From assembly GCA_037976565.1 (NCBI GenBank), contig CP137667.1, positions 34,887,366-34,951,365 of the forward strand: a stretch of DNA of 64,000 nucleotides. Direction: 5' to 3'. Under the pieces are notes generated by a model, which worked only from the letters and a program-made list of their open reading frames with translations, made no database searches and was not told the origin of the DNA. Below are positions 1 through 11,700 of the stretch, piece by piece. Source of the stretch: Mesocentrotus franciscanus (taxonomy: Eukaryota; Echinodermata; Echinoidea; Camarodonta; Strongylocentrotidae). The translations under genes were made by a program, and so were the position numbers. Position 1 is the stretch's first letter. Each line of letters opens with the position of its first letter.

Positions 1-130
1 CCTCATTAACATTGGCAGGTCACTCATTTTTTTTCTCTCTCTTTCTTTTTTTCTTCTCTTTAACATACTTTTTCAAAAAAGTGAGGGGGGCTCGAGCCCC
101 CGAGCCCCTCTGTTCTGTTGGCCCTGACAT
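1..130. repeat. Edge copy of a dispersed repeat
   Basis: The start of the window carries a CT-rich run, ACTTTTTCAAAAAAGT and CTCGAGCCCCC, plus the phrase TGGCAGGTCACT. The same pieces occur in reverse orientation at about 13360-13490 inside the hAT-like element, so the same family probably continues to the left of the window. Confidence 0.6.
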
Positions 131-2540
131 GAAGGCTTCTAAATAAGCATATTTTTTCGCCCGACTGTAAATTTGGGAATTTGTAATTTTTCAACAAACG
201 CATATAAATGTAGGCCTATGATTCACACAAAAATTGAGAACAAATACCGGAAAATCATGTCATTTCAGCAACATTTGTAAATCACTGGTATTGAATTAAA
301 AATAACCCCACCCTCTCCCCATCAGTACGCCAGTATTCAGGGGCTGATGTCTTCTCACCCCTATAATAAAAAACACACACGCTTTCCCATCCTCTCACAA
401 TATTTCCACGATATGCGCGTATCGCTATTATAAAATCATCTATTGATAAATATAGGGGCATGCGGAATGCTAAGGAAATTTAATTCCTGTTAACTTTCTT
501 TTTCTTTGAATGGAATTTAATTTATATGTGCATGATTCAATTCAGGATTTATTATTTTTATGTTCTTTTTGGTTAAAAAATACAAACCATCTTTACTCTG
601 CATTTTTTATTTATTATTATTATTATTATCATTATTAGTATTATTATTATTTTTTTGGGGGCGTTTTGGGGCGAAAATGCGTTTTGGCCCCCAAACTTTT
701 GGTTGGGGGGGCGCCCTGCCCCCCACTTCCGGCGCCTATGGTGACCACTATATAGACAGGTGGCCTTTATAGAGAGGTGGCCACTGAGACAGGTGAGCTG
801 TTGTATACAGGTTTTCTACAATGATAAGGAAAATTCCATTTATTAACATGCGATGGAGCGTAGCGACCGAGTGGGCAAATAGCATTTTCAGAAAGTTGAC
901 ACTTTAATTCAGAGCACTTCAAGCTTATCCATACTGCAAAATCATTAAAAAAAATTACATGTACATGTATAATGTTGTCTTGCGAGACGGGGGGGGGGGT
1001 GGGATTGGGCCGGGTGTGATGCTAATCGAGTTTGCCTTCTCCCCTTTTATATTGAGCCTACACTCCGGGGCCTTGGCGTAGAGCGTTTCTACATTACAGT
1101 TTAGAGAAACACCGCTTCTGTTAAAATGCGAGGGAGGGTACAACAGACCGAGTGAGAAAAAACGAGATTTTTGAATGTTGAATGTGGAAACTCAGTAGAC
1201 CTATCAAAGGACCAGGAATCTTTTCGGGGTTAACTGCAAATAGTGATTGATGTCATTCAATATTTTGTTTTCTTACAAGGGGGACGGGTAAGCCTCCTCT
1301 TTTCGTAAAGTATATATAACACCTAGCTGGTTCTATTCTCCCCGCCCCCGTCCCCGCCCACCCCCCACCATCCCAATCCCGCGGCCCGCGCTTTCGAGGG
1401 CCTTGTGGTAGAGGGCAAGAAATATACCTCCTAATATGAGTTGCGATGGAGAGTAGCGGCCGAGCAAGAAGAAAAAAAATAATAATTTGGAAGCTTGAAT
1501 TTATGATAGCCAAAGCAACCTTAATTTTCGACGTTATATACATGAAAACCATTTCACTTAATGTTCTTGATTTTTTCTTTTCTCTTACGGGGAGGGGGGG
1601 GGGGGACAATGACGTGGTAAAAATTGATTACTTACGAGGGGGCCCGGGGAAAAATATTTTTGAATTATTTGGGGGCACTACCCCCGTCCTCCCCGTCCTC
1701 CCCTCCCCCCACTTCCGAGCGCCTTTGTTGCAATGATACACTTCAAATTTCGATAAAATTTATAAAAATAACCTATATATATTTACCCCATACTAATCAT
1801 GTTCGATTTAGGTAATACCTCATTGTCATGCTCGCACATTACAATATTTTGTTTAAAGTATAGCAGTGCAATATGGTTCATCATAATTAAAAAAATAGTG
1901 CATGCTGGGACACACCTTGGGCTTTGGACAGGGAACAATTTTCGAATGATTGATTGAAGTGCAGTTCTCCATCATGTCAGGTGCGCGCCGCCCCCGCCCG
2001 GTGCACGAGAAACGCATCGTCCGCCTAATGGGAACGAGATGGCGAGGGGCGAACTGGCACGAGGACGAACTGTTTAGCATTATCCCTGGACCGAAAATGG
2101 TGAAAACAATGGTCTGTATGTGTACGTACGTGTATTTGTGTGCACTATAGTGTTGTGTGTATCGAACACACAAAGCCATGATAAAAGTAGTCTTTGTTCA
2201 AAACAAAAATAGTTTGATCTGATGGAATCTACTCCTTTTAGGTTGATATAAATAGAACTTACACGGTGTTTCTCATAGTTTTTCCTTTTAAATATCATTA
2301 GTGATCTTTTATTTATGAGCCTATTGATATATCAATGCAGGACGGGTTAAACATCTTAGCTTTTTCATAGATTTTGTTCATAGTAAGGGTACTGTTGAAC
2401 TTGAAGGGTGCTTGTTTCACATCAAATTCTTAGGTTGATGCACAATTTAAACTACGGGCAATAAAGTAATTAAAATACCCCCCATGACAAGTACCAAGCT
2501 AGCTAGCTGTATGCGACGATACTAAATAAATTTAGGCTTT
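131..2540. other. Upstream region, no supported gene
   Basis: AT-rich sequence with islands of G or C runs (around 655-730, 985-1000, 1595-1605 and 1680-1710). A fragment with ACAGGTGGCCTTTATAGAGAGGTGGC at about 755-785 recurs near 30750 and, inverted, near 27020, so it is a dispersed repeat. At about 1960-2110 a GC-rich ORF reads MSGARRPRPVHEKRIVRLMG; it could be an exon but has no convincing donor, so it is not called. Confidence 0.5.
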
Positions 2541-2605
2541 ACCAAAGACTATCCTACAAAACCTAACTTTCTCTTAGCTTCCGGAAAGTTGGTTGGAAAA
2601 AAAAA

Positions 2606-2728
2606 ATGGTAGACGCAGTGACCAAGAAAACTCTAAGTAATATTCCATTACTCAAAACTAAAGCAGGGCCAAGGGACAAGGATCTATGGCCAGCCAGACT
2701 GAAAGAAGAATACCAGTCATTAATTAAG
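2606..2728 (+). CDS. UFC1: UFC1 exon 1 (residues 1-41)
   Basis: The ATG lies in an A-rich context and aligns with the family N-terminus. The exon ends ATT AAG before gtacat, phase 0. A palindromic ETS-type site, TTCCGGAA, lies about 27 bp upstream. The run ctttctcttag just before it could also be a splice acceptor, so a further 5' non-coding exon is possible. Confidence 0.95.
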
Positions 2729-5700
2729 GTACATGTATTTACCGTCATTGTTAAGTGAAAATGTGTAACATATGTTTATTCCAACGACCGCAACATGTGA
2801 GCGGAGCGACAGTGGTTATCCAGCGGGGCAGCTGCGGCGTATAATTGTTAGTCAGACCGTGGAGATGCGTTATTCCGTCATGCATGCCACTCATGCAGGT
2901 GTCTGGTTAGACCGAAGATTTCTGTCTCTTTCGTTCGTTAGCCTCTGATTTGGGTAGGGTCGGCTCCTCTCTTTAGAGACAGAAGCCGACCATAGGCGCT
3001 CCTGTGAAAACATTTTGGCCATTTATGGCCAAAACTCTTTGCCCAAAATACTACATTTTACCCGATGCATATCCGATGCATTTATTATTGTTAATTAGGC
3101 CTAGGCTAAACTACATCGGTTCCACTTACCAGATTGACTGTATGATGCATTTAAGGGTCTTTTTCCGGATTTTCATCGCCGAAAATGAGCTCCGTGTTGA
3201 AATTCTTGCAGCCGTATTTTAAACTGTTACTGTGAATGGATGACGTCATCTTCCTTCAAAATGTTTTCACAGGAGCGCCTATGGTCGGCTTCTGTCTCTA
3301 AAGAGAGGAGCCGACCCTACCCAAATCAGAGGCTAACGAACGAAAGAGACAGAAATCTTCGGTCTAGTGTCTGGTCAGGTCGCCCCCAGCCGGTCGCCTC
3401 CTTTACACAGTCGCCTCCTATACGCAGTCGCCCCCAAATGGTGTGGTCGGGTAATTAGGGTTAGGGTTAGGGTTAGGGTGAGGGTTAGGATTAGGGCTGG
3501 GGTTAGGGTTAGGGTTAGGGTAAGGTTTAGGGTTAGGGTTAGGGTTAGGCCTTAGGGTTAGGGTTTGGGTTAAAAATCGCCAAAAAATAAATCGGGGGCG
3601 ACATGACCAACTGGGGGCGACTTTGTAAGGGGGCGGGCTGACATTGGGCGACCTGACATGGAACCCTCATGCATGCGCATGCCATGGCTCTGATCTTGAC
3701 TCGAGATCGAGTCTTGGTCATGCCTAGACCGAAGATTTCTGTCTCTTTCGTTCGTTAGCCTCTGATTTGGGTAGGGTCGGCTCCTCTCTTTAGAGACAGA
3801 AGCCGACCATAGTGGCTGCATTGCAAACTAATGCCCGCGTCCGGGTAAACTTATGCCCAAAATACTACATTTTACCCGATGCATATCCGAATTCCGATGC
3901 ATTTATTATTGTAAATTAGGCCTAGGCTAAACTACATCGGTTCCACTTACCAGATTGACTGTATGATGCGTTTAAGGGTCTTTTTTCCGGATATTCATCG
4001 CCGAAAATGAGCTCCGTGTTGAAATTCTTGCAGCCATATTTTAAACTGTTGGTGTTACTGCGCATGAAGGAAGATGACGTCATCCATTGACAGTAACAGT
4101 TTAAAATACGGCTGCAACAGTGCAAGAATTTCAACACAGAGCTCATTTTTGGCGATGAAAATCCGGAAAAAAGATTTTAATTTAATTTAATTTAATTTTT
4201 ATTTTAAATTTTTAAACTGCGTATGAAGGAAGATGACGTCATCCATTGACAGTAAAAGTTAAAAATACGGCTGCAGAGGCTAACGAACGAAAGAGACAGA
4301 AATTTTCGATCTAAGTCATGCCCGACGGCGCGGAGCTGAGCTGAGCTGAGCTGAGCTGAGCTGAGCATGGGCATTAGTTCGAACTTTCAGGTTCAAACTC
4401 AGCATTTATATACGGACATGATTTAAATAAACAAATTATAAAAAAATATTTTAAAAACCTGGGTGTGCAATTAATGCTGGCGCTGGGAGCCCCCAGCATT
4501 GCATGCCCTTTTTTATGCAGTGATAACTGATACTAGTGATAGGGTCTAGTGATAATCAGCTACACATGCATGACATGGGTGTCGATCACGGGGGGGGGGG
4601 GATGGGGAGATATATCCCCCAATATTTCAGGTGGGGATGGCCTGTACAATCATCCCCCAATAATTCACCATCAAAAAAAAAAAAAACATGAAGAGAAAAA
4701 TTAATGATGAGAGCCCGATGAGAGTAGTGAATGGTTATTACTCGCAAGATGACCATCAATATACACATTTTGCTATCTCATTTTCATAATACATACATAT
4801 ATAAATAGAAAACAAAGTAAATGAGACAACCGTATATGAGACAAGAATAAATTGAATTCTTGCTCATACGGCTTCATCAGGAATTGATGAATTTATTCAA
4901 TTTATTCAATCAACAGCATCATAGAAATGCAGTGCGCCAAATGCAGAGCCGCAGCAAGCCCATGTGGGAACCATCTGGGGCCCTAAGGCATCTGCACCCA
5001 AGAAGCATATGGTACCCATATGGGTAAACCCATATAAGACAGATGGGACCCAGATGGGACCCATACCAAACTGAGCCCAAATGGGTATGCCCAGCTTAAT
5101 CCCATCTGGTACCCATATTGGTTAACCCAGATATATCCCATGTGGGTTAACCCAGATTTTCCCCATGTGTTGCCCATATGGGCATATTCATATTCTACCC
5201 ATATGTGTACGCCCAGCTCATTCCCATCTGGGACCCATAAGGGCTGGCCCAGATAGATCCCATATGGGTTACTAAATATTGGCCCCATATGGGATACATA
5301 TATGGGTTCCATTTAATAGCCCAGATGGCACAAGTGACCCAGATCATCCCCATATGGGCCTCATATGGGCTTGCTACCTGGGAAAAAGGGGAAAGGGGAA
5401 GAAATGGGCAGAAGAAAAAGGGAAGGGGGAAGAGAAAAGGAAGAAAGACAAGAGAAAGAGGGGCATATATATTCCAGCATTTCCTTCAGGGAACTGGGGC
5501 CCGTGATATCTATAACAAATCTAATTACGACTATCGTAGCTTGTTATTGAAGTGAAAATCCGTTTCATAAAACTAATAACAAAGTGATCGTTTAAAAAAC
5601 GATCATTACGATTATGCGCGTGCGCAATAGCTCCATTTTGCTTCGCCGTCGTCTGCAATCATCTGTGACAATGAACCCAACTTCGGTGCTTGAAATGTTT

Positions 5701-8700
5701 TTTCGTAGAAATCCCGTAAGTACATGTCATATTTATTCCTAATATGAAGAATGATATTCATAACTCGACACATGTGTGCTTATTTATATTTAAATACTTT
5801 TCCAGCGGTTAAACAAAGATTGATTATGAGAGCTCGTATGCGAGTGTTTGTCAAATTTCTTGCGCCCGAACCGAGAGCGGAAGCTGCGTGTAACGCCCGG
5901 GCTGGTGCCGGGCACTTTTGCATTAGTCCTACCGTCATCCGATGCTGTTATCTGGAGTTGACTGAGCTGAGCTGCTAGCTGTCGGATTTAATAAATTTAG
6001 AACCGAAAATTCCAGTTCTATTTCATCCTAATTATCGAAACAACAACTCCTGCAGTCAACTGCAAGAACCCAAACAGTGTCTAGATTTCAATAGACTCTA
6101 GTGAGAAATAGAAATGTAATCTAGATCTAGTAGTAGACTAGACTCGAGACTCTAAATAATACTCAGGGGGTCTAGGGCCTACTACTACTTACTAGTTACT
6201 TAGTGTTAGTAATAGTAATAGTAATACATGTAATAGTCAGTCTCCTGTCTAGTCTAGAGGTAGTAGCCTGGAAGGTCTAGATCTAGATCTTAAATTTTTG
6301 TGTAAGGTCCAGTCTTAAGAGACTCTGTCTCTAGTCTTAGACTATGCAAACAAACATTCTAACAGTGACTGTTGTTAACAGCTAACAGTGACTGTTGTTG
6401 ACAGTAACAGAACCTTGCTATTTTGCTACCGGCCTGCCCTTGAATGTCTTGAATGATTCGCCCTCTCCCTCAATGCATTGCCCGGCCCAGTACCTGATAA
6501 ATCCCGCACCTAAACAGTTAGTCCAAGTACCGAAAACAGAATCGATACTCGTAGCTGTCGTGCCTTTCCATTATCATATGTTTAAGAGTTGTTGAAGACA
6601 AATTAGCACACAATGACAATATTTATTTGCCAAAACATTCAGTCTAGACTACTGTAAATAGGTCTAGTGGATGTGGTGACTGTATGTGTGTTTCTATAAT
6701 CTCTGTACTTTTAGGCTTTGCCTCTATCTTTGAAATTATTTTTTTATTGTGAACAAGATTGTTTTCTCTATTTATTTTGCATTTCCTCAATTTGATAGAA
6801 TGAGACAATCCAGACTGACAGAGAGCAACTAAACTACCTGCAGATCTAGATCAAGAAATTGAACATAAATTTCATTGTTATAATTAAAAGACCAAATAAC
6901 CAAAATAAGAGTTTCTCGTCCGCCAACACCTTTTTTTTCAGAAGAAGAAAAAAAGGCTGTGATGTACATTTTGTATAAATGGCTTCTAGCTGAACCTTAG
7001 CAAGTGGACTAAAATAATACAACTCATTTGTTTTGTCATACATTGCATCAATATACTCAAATAACACAATATCTGTGAATAAATATACCTTGGCAAGCTA
7101 TATCAGCATGACGCCATCTTGGACAAAAATAGCAAAAAATTGAAAAATAGTAATGCCCTGCCTCCTCCTTTTTAAACAAATAACGGACAAGAAATTTTTT
7201 TTAAAAAATAGTTATTTGGCCTAATGAAGGAGGTTATTTTGTCTAAAATCCAAATTAAAATAGCACAGTCAATTCTGCAAATGCTCATCAATATTTAAAA
7301 TGGTCATGCTCGGTATTTATTCTAAAAATTAAATTCCCCCTCTTTACAGGAAAATCTACAGAGAGACTTGTCCAGTACCAAATCAAATGCTTGCCTCCTC
7401 TGAGTACCTTATGTGCTTGAAACAAGAATGTCCTGGAGAAAACAGACCATCAGAAGAGAAGGTAAACATATATTAACCTTTGATCTTGATTATCTTGATT
7501 TTAACTTGATTATTTTGTAAGTAAAAGGAAATTTAAAAATGAATGAACAGTGGCGGATCCAGGGGCACAGGCACGTGCCCCCAAAAAAAATTAGTGCTCA
7601 CTACTCCCACCACCCACCCACTGAGCGAATTTTCGGCACGATTTTCAAATTTGCGGGAGTAAAAAAAAAAAAATTAGTGCTCACTAACCCCCTCCTTCAA
7701 ATTTGTGGGAGCAAAAAAAATTGTGCCCCCCCTCTAAGAAATCCTGGATCCGCGCCTGATGAAGTCAAGGCCAAGTTGGAGGGGGTGCAAAGGGGTGGAT
7801 ATGCATCAACATGTCTAGTAACAAGTTGCTGTAGTGTTCATAAAATGTATTTTAACTTCCAATATATCTCTTTTAGAATTAACATTTGAAGCTCATGTAG
7901 AAGGGGTGGGGGGTCCAATACATGAAAAGGAATGGCAAGCAATATTAATAATGCTATTACATTTGTACTTTTGTACATATTTTGTTAATATTTATTGAAA
8001 TGTTTATATTTCTGTTCCAGGCATTAAGAAGGTGGGCTTCCTGTTGAGAGATCATGGGGTGCCTTGAGGTTCCAGTCTTGAATTTCTGCCCCTTACCTCA
8101 AAGCGATGGCCTCTTGTTGTAGGAGCAAAGCACAATGGTAATTGATAATGTATTACAATATTGTCTTAACCAATCTTGGAAAGAAACAGAGATAAATTCA
8201 TAACATGTGAGTCTGTCATGGCATTTTGAGTGACCCGACATTTGCCCCTGCAATGACTGCTCCAGGCTTTATTTCGTCAAAGGTGTAGGGTTAGGCCGAG
8301 AGTTGCATTTGGGATTGAGGTGGTTTAGGGTTAGGTTTTGGTCTAGTATTGGGTCCAGTGATGATATTAAAAATTTGGTTTAATAGTGTAGGAAATTGAC
8401 GTGGAGCTATTGTCTCAGAACAAAGTGTCATACAATACGATTTTGCAGGTGCTGGTGAAGCTGCATGTATCTTGCTCATCATTGGTAGTTAGAAAATCTT
8501 CCTCTGTATTGTGATAGCAGCTTGAACATGATGAAGAGTGGAAGGGAAAATAGTATAACACACTTCTTTCTATAATTTACAATAGCTTTTATAGTAAAGT
8601 AAAAATACACTGACCTGCAGTTTGTGAAACATGTAGCACTGTATTACCAATTAAAAGAAGTAAGCGATTTTTACAACATTGGCAATTGTTTACTGGTTAT

Positions 8701-11700
8701 GCTGTAACACAAAATTAATTCTTAACGTTAATCCTGGATCTATCGCTAAACATAATGTTAACCCTAGATGTATTAAACATTGCCAGACCCAAAGTTAGGT
8801 ACCGGTAACCCTAAATCCCTTTCTACATACCGGTATTGTTCAAAGTTGATATTTTATTACACCCTTACTTCAAGTTCTAAAATTCTACAAAAACGAACCC
8901 TGCTGTTCACTTTATAATTATTATTGTACACTGCTTTCATGAACATGCAATAAAAGTGAATTCATTGTATGTCTCTATACAAATAGGTGCCTGTACATGT
9001 AATGCAGAAGCTCATGATGATATGGTAGACAAGACAAGGACCTTGCTGTGTAAAGCTCAGAGGCGAGATGACAGTGTCTGAAGTAAGTTGCCCAATAGAA
9101 AAGCATGAACTTTCAGTTGCAATTGTGAACCAACCCATCCTTGCTGCCTGCAACCCATCCCACTTTCACAATATATTCTCTAAACAACAGTAACCTACAT
9201 TCAACATTTGGTTTAGTGATTAAGAAAGGCTACAAAAATGATTAAATCTCCTTTTTCATACTTCTATGTAGGATTTTTTTTGGTTGATTTTTTTAGAATT
9301 AAAATAGTTATTATTATTTATTTATTAATTTTATTATTATTTTTTTATTTTATTATTATAATTATTATTATTATTATTATTATTATTTTTTAAAATATTT
9401 TTTTATCTACTTATTTATTTATGGGGGGGTGGTCGGCCTAGCAATACAAGGTCTAATTATCATCGCATATTGCTATATCCTGGTTGTCCTGGAGGTAGTC
9501 GCCCCAGAAGTGTGAAACATAACAAATATGTTTGTGTACAAAAAAAAAATCATGAAAAAATCATGAAAAATAAGGAATGTACTCCTGTCGAGCAAACAGT
9601 ATGTTTATAATAATAAGAGTGTAAACTTTTAGAGCGCAAACGCACCGTCCGGTGGACTCTCATGGTGCTAGCTCAGCAACAGATCTCTTAAATACAAGTA
9701 AAGTAAATGTTCATTTAATAGAGTTATACCATCAGAAACTCAAAAACAATTTTTCAACATTATATAAAACTAATAGCCTTTTGAAGATTACTAGAAGAAG
9801 TAGAAGAAGACAAAACGAAGAAGAAATACACTGATGATGTCAGCTTTACATCTTAAAGTGCTTGTAAAATATTTGAAAATGTTTTTTTTTTCTTCAACTA
9901 ATCTTTTATTCATGAACAGTCAGCTTGTCAGAATTGGGTACAAAGATGCGAGTGGACTTGTCTCCAGGAGTGGCTGAAGCGGAGCAGTCAGCAGAAGGAG
10001 CGTGCAACTCCAAAAAATGTGGATACCTCTCTCAAGTTCATCTCTAATCACATGGCTCTTCAGGAATCAAGATGAGACAGTGGAGGTAGAGGAGTTTGTG
10101 ACCCTCCTGAATGTGGACTACTTGCAACAAACATGTACTAATTAAAGTAATGGATTGTAGCACTACTGCACAAAACTCAACCAGTCATGCTTGAACAAAT
10201 CGTAACAAACACTCAGTGAAGCATTGATTTATGTAACTAATTAGCCTTAAGGTAGGGTTAAGCTTCTAAAGTTTATAAGTAACTTTGTCCCAAAAGAACC
10301 TCAAGCTGTCACCCCAACCCCCTCTGCTCTTCTGTAAAACACTTCGAGCAAGGGATCAAATGAATTAAAATTCAAACTTGATTACTGATTAATGAATTGA
10401 TCTGTTAAATATTGTCATCATTTCAGGATGGTTGTTTGTGTGGAGATCAGTGAATGGATATTTCCATGTACAATGCAAGTGAGGTGTCTATCTTCATTGG
10501 ACATGAAGATGGCTTGTTTTCAAGGAGCGAAGCAAGATGGATTGATGTGAACTTAATGACATAGGGAATGTTTCCCTGTATTGTCGGATTGAGGTTTGAA
10601 TGGCATGGATGTTGAATAATGTGAAGTTAGTGAAAAGAATGGCAGAATATACTAAATTTGTACACCAGCCTATGGGAAATTAAAAAAATTGCTTTATTTG
10701 AACACTTTTGTACACAGGTCTATGGAAAAACATATCAACGGTAACATTTACCGCACCTCAAGGAGCTGCGGTAAATGTTACCGTTGATATGCCCACTTAC
10801 CGCTGTTTTTTTCAGCGGTAAAGTTTTATGAAACGGAAAGTTACCGCTGCTTCCAAATTTACCGCAGAAACTGGAATTTACCGCTGAAAATGGGACTTAC
10901 CGCTACGGTAAATGCTTTATGAAACGGGCCCCTGATGTGAATGGGCAATGAAAAAAGAAGTTGACTTTAAAGTAACCTACAATGAAATATTGCTCATGTT
11001 TATTTCTTACAATGTCAAAATTACTTTACGGGATCCCCCTCCCTAAAAAGCTTAGGCATGGGTGATGGTAGGTATGAGGTTAATGCATGATCAGGAATTA
11101 TAGTAGTTGAGTGGATGGAAAAGAAGTGAGAAACAAGGTGAAGAGAAAGACGGTTTTGTCCAAATGGCAGCATGTAGGAGACGAAACTTTCAGTTTGTTC
11201 CCTGATTCATACTCAGTATCTTTTTTTTTAAATTGATTTCATCCATTTCTTTGTTTATTTATATCTCTACATGTAAAACATTTGAAGAGCTTTTTTTCCG
11301 AAAGGAGCAAAATCTTTTGATAGCAAATGGAGATAATGATATACATTTTCCTCTATTTACCTTGAACAAAATTATTAACCTAAATAATGAGAGAAATTAT
11401 GAACACATGCATCTTTTACTAACAATTTTCCATAGACACCTGAACAAAATCGGGTAAACAAAGAGTTCTTTCTTAAGTTACACACATGGATCTAGTGCCT
11501 CTTGAAAATAAGCTCTTTGTATGTACATAAACAAGCAATACAACAGAATACTCCAGTTCGATATTTTGGAGAAAGATTATTATGTCACAAGTTGACAACT
11601 TATTTTTGTTTTATTGAAATGCTGATGTAGGCCTATGTATTGTATTCAAACGTAACAGGCATTAGATAGTCAAGGTGTTTTTGAAGGTTAGAATGTTATT

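Larger units (their letters stand above)
5640..10070 (+). other. Possible nested spliced transcript inside UFC1 intron 1
   Basis: A GC-rich start with an NRF1-like site (TGCGCGTGCGCA at about 5616) and CTCCATTTTG lies before ATG AAC CCA, with a good donor (gtaagt) at 5718. Exon-like blocks with canonical sites follow: 7350-7461, 8021-8137, 8449-8484, 8987-9082 and from 9920. Joined, they keep one frame, but it is broken by three in-frame TGA codons (near 7401, 8063 and 9079) before a TAA. The likely explanations are a long non-coding RNA, a decayed gene, or alternative first exons of UFC1. Confidence 0.3.

Noticed and set aside
1950..2150. Small GC-rich frame MSGARRPRPVHEKRIVRL
   Set aside because: Possibly an exon, but no clear donor or homologue, and a longer frame is open on the other strand; left uncalled.
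3367..3555. Frame with VRVRVRVR repeats
   Set aside because: Translation of the TTAGGG tract.
3455..3575. True chromosome end
   Set aside because: Non-telomeric DNA with a conserved gene continues on both sides and the hexamers are diverged.
4983..5312. 109-codon Trp/Gly/Met-rich frame
   Set aside because: Product of the CCCATATGGG array; open on both strands because the unit is palindromic.
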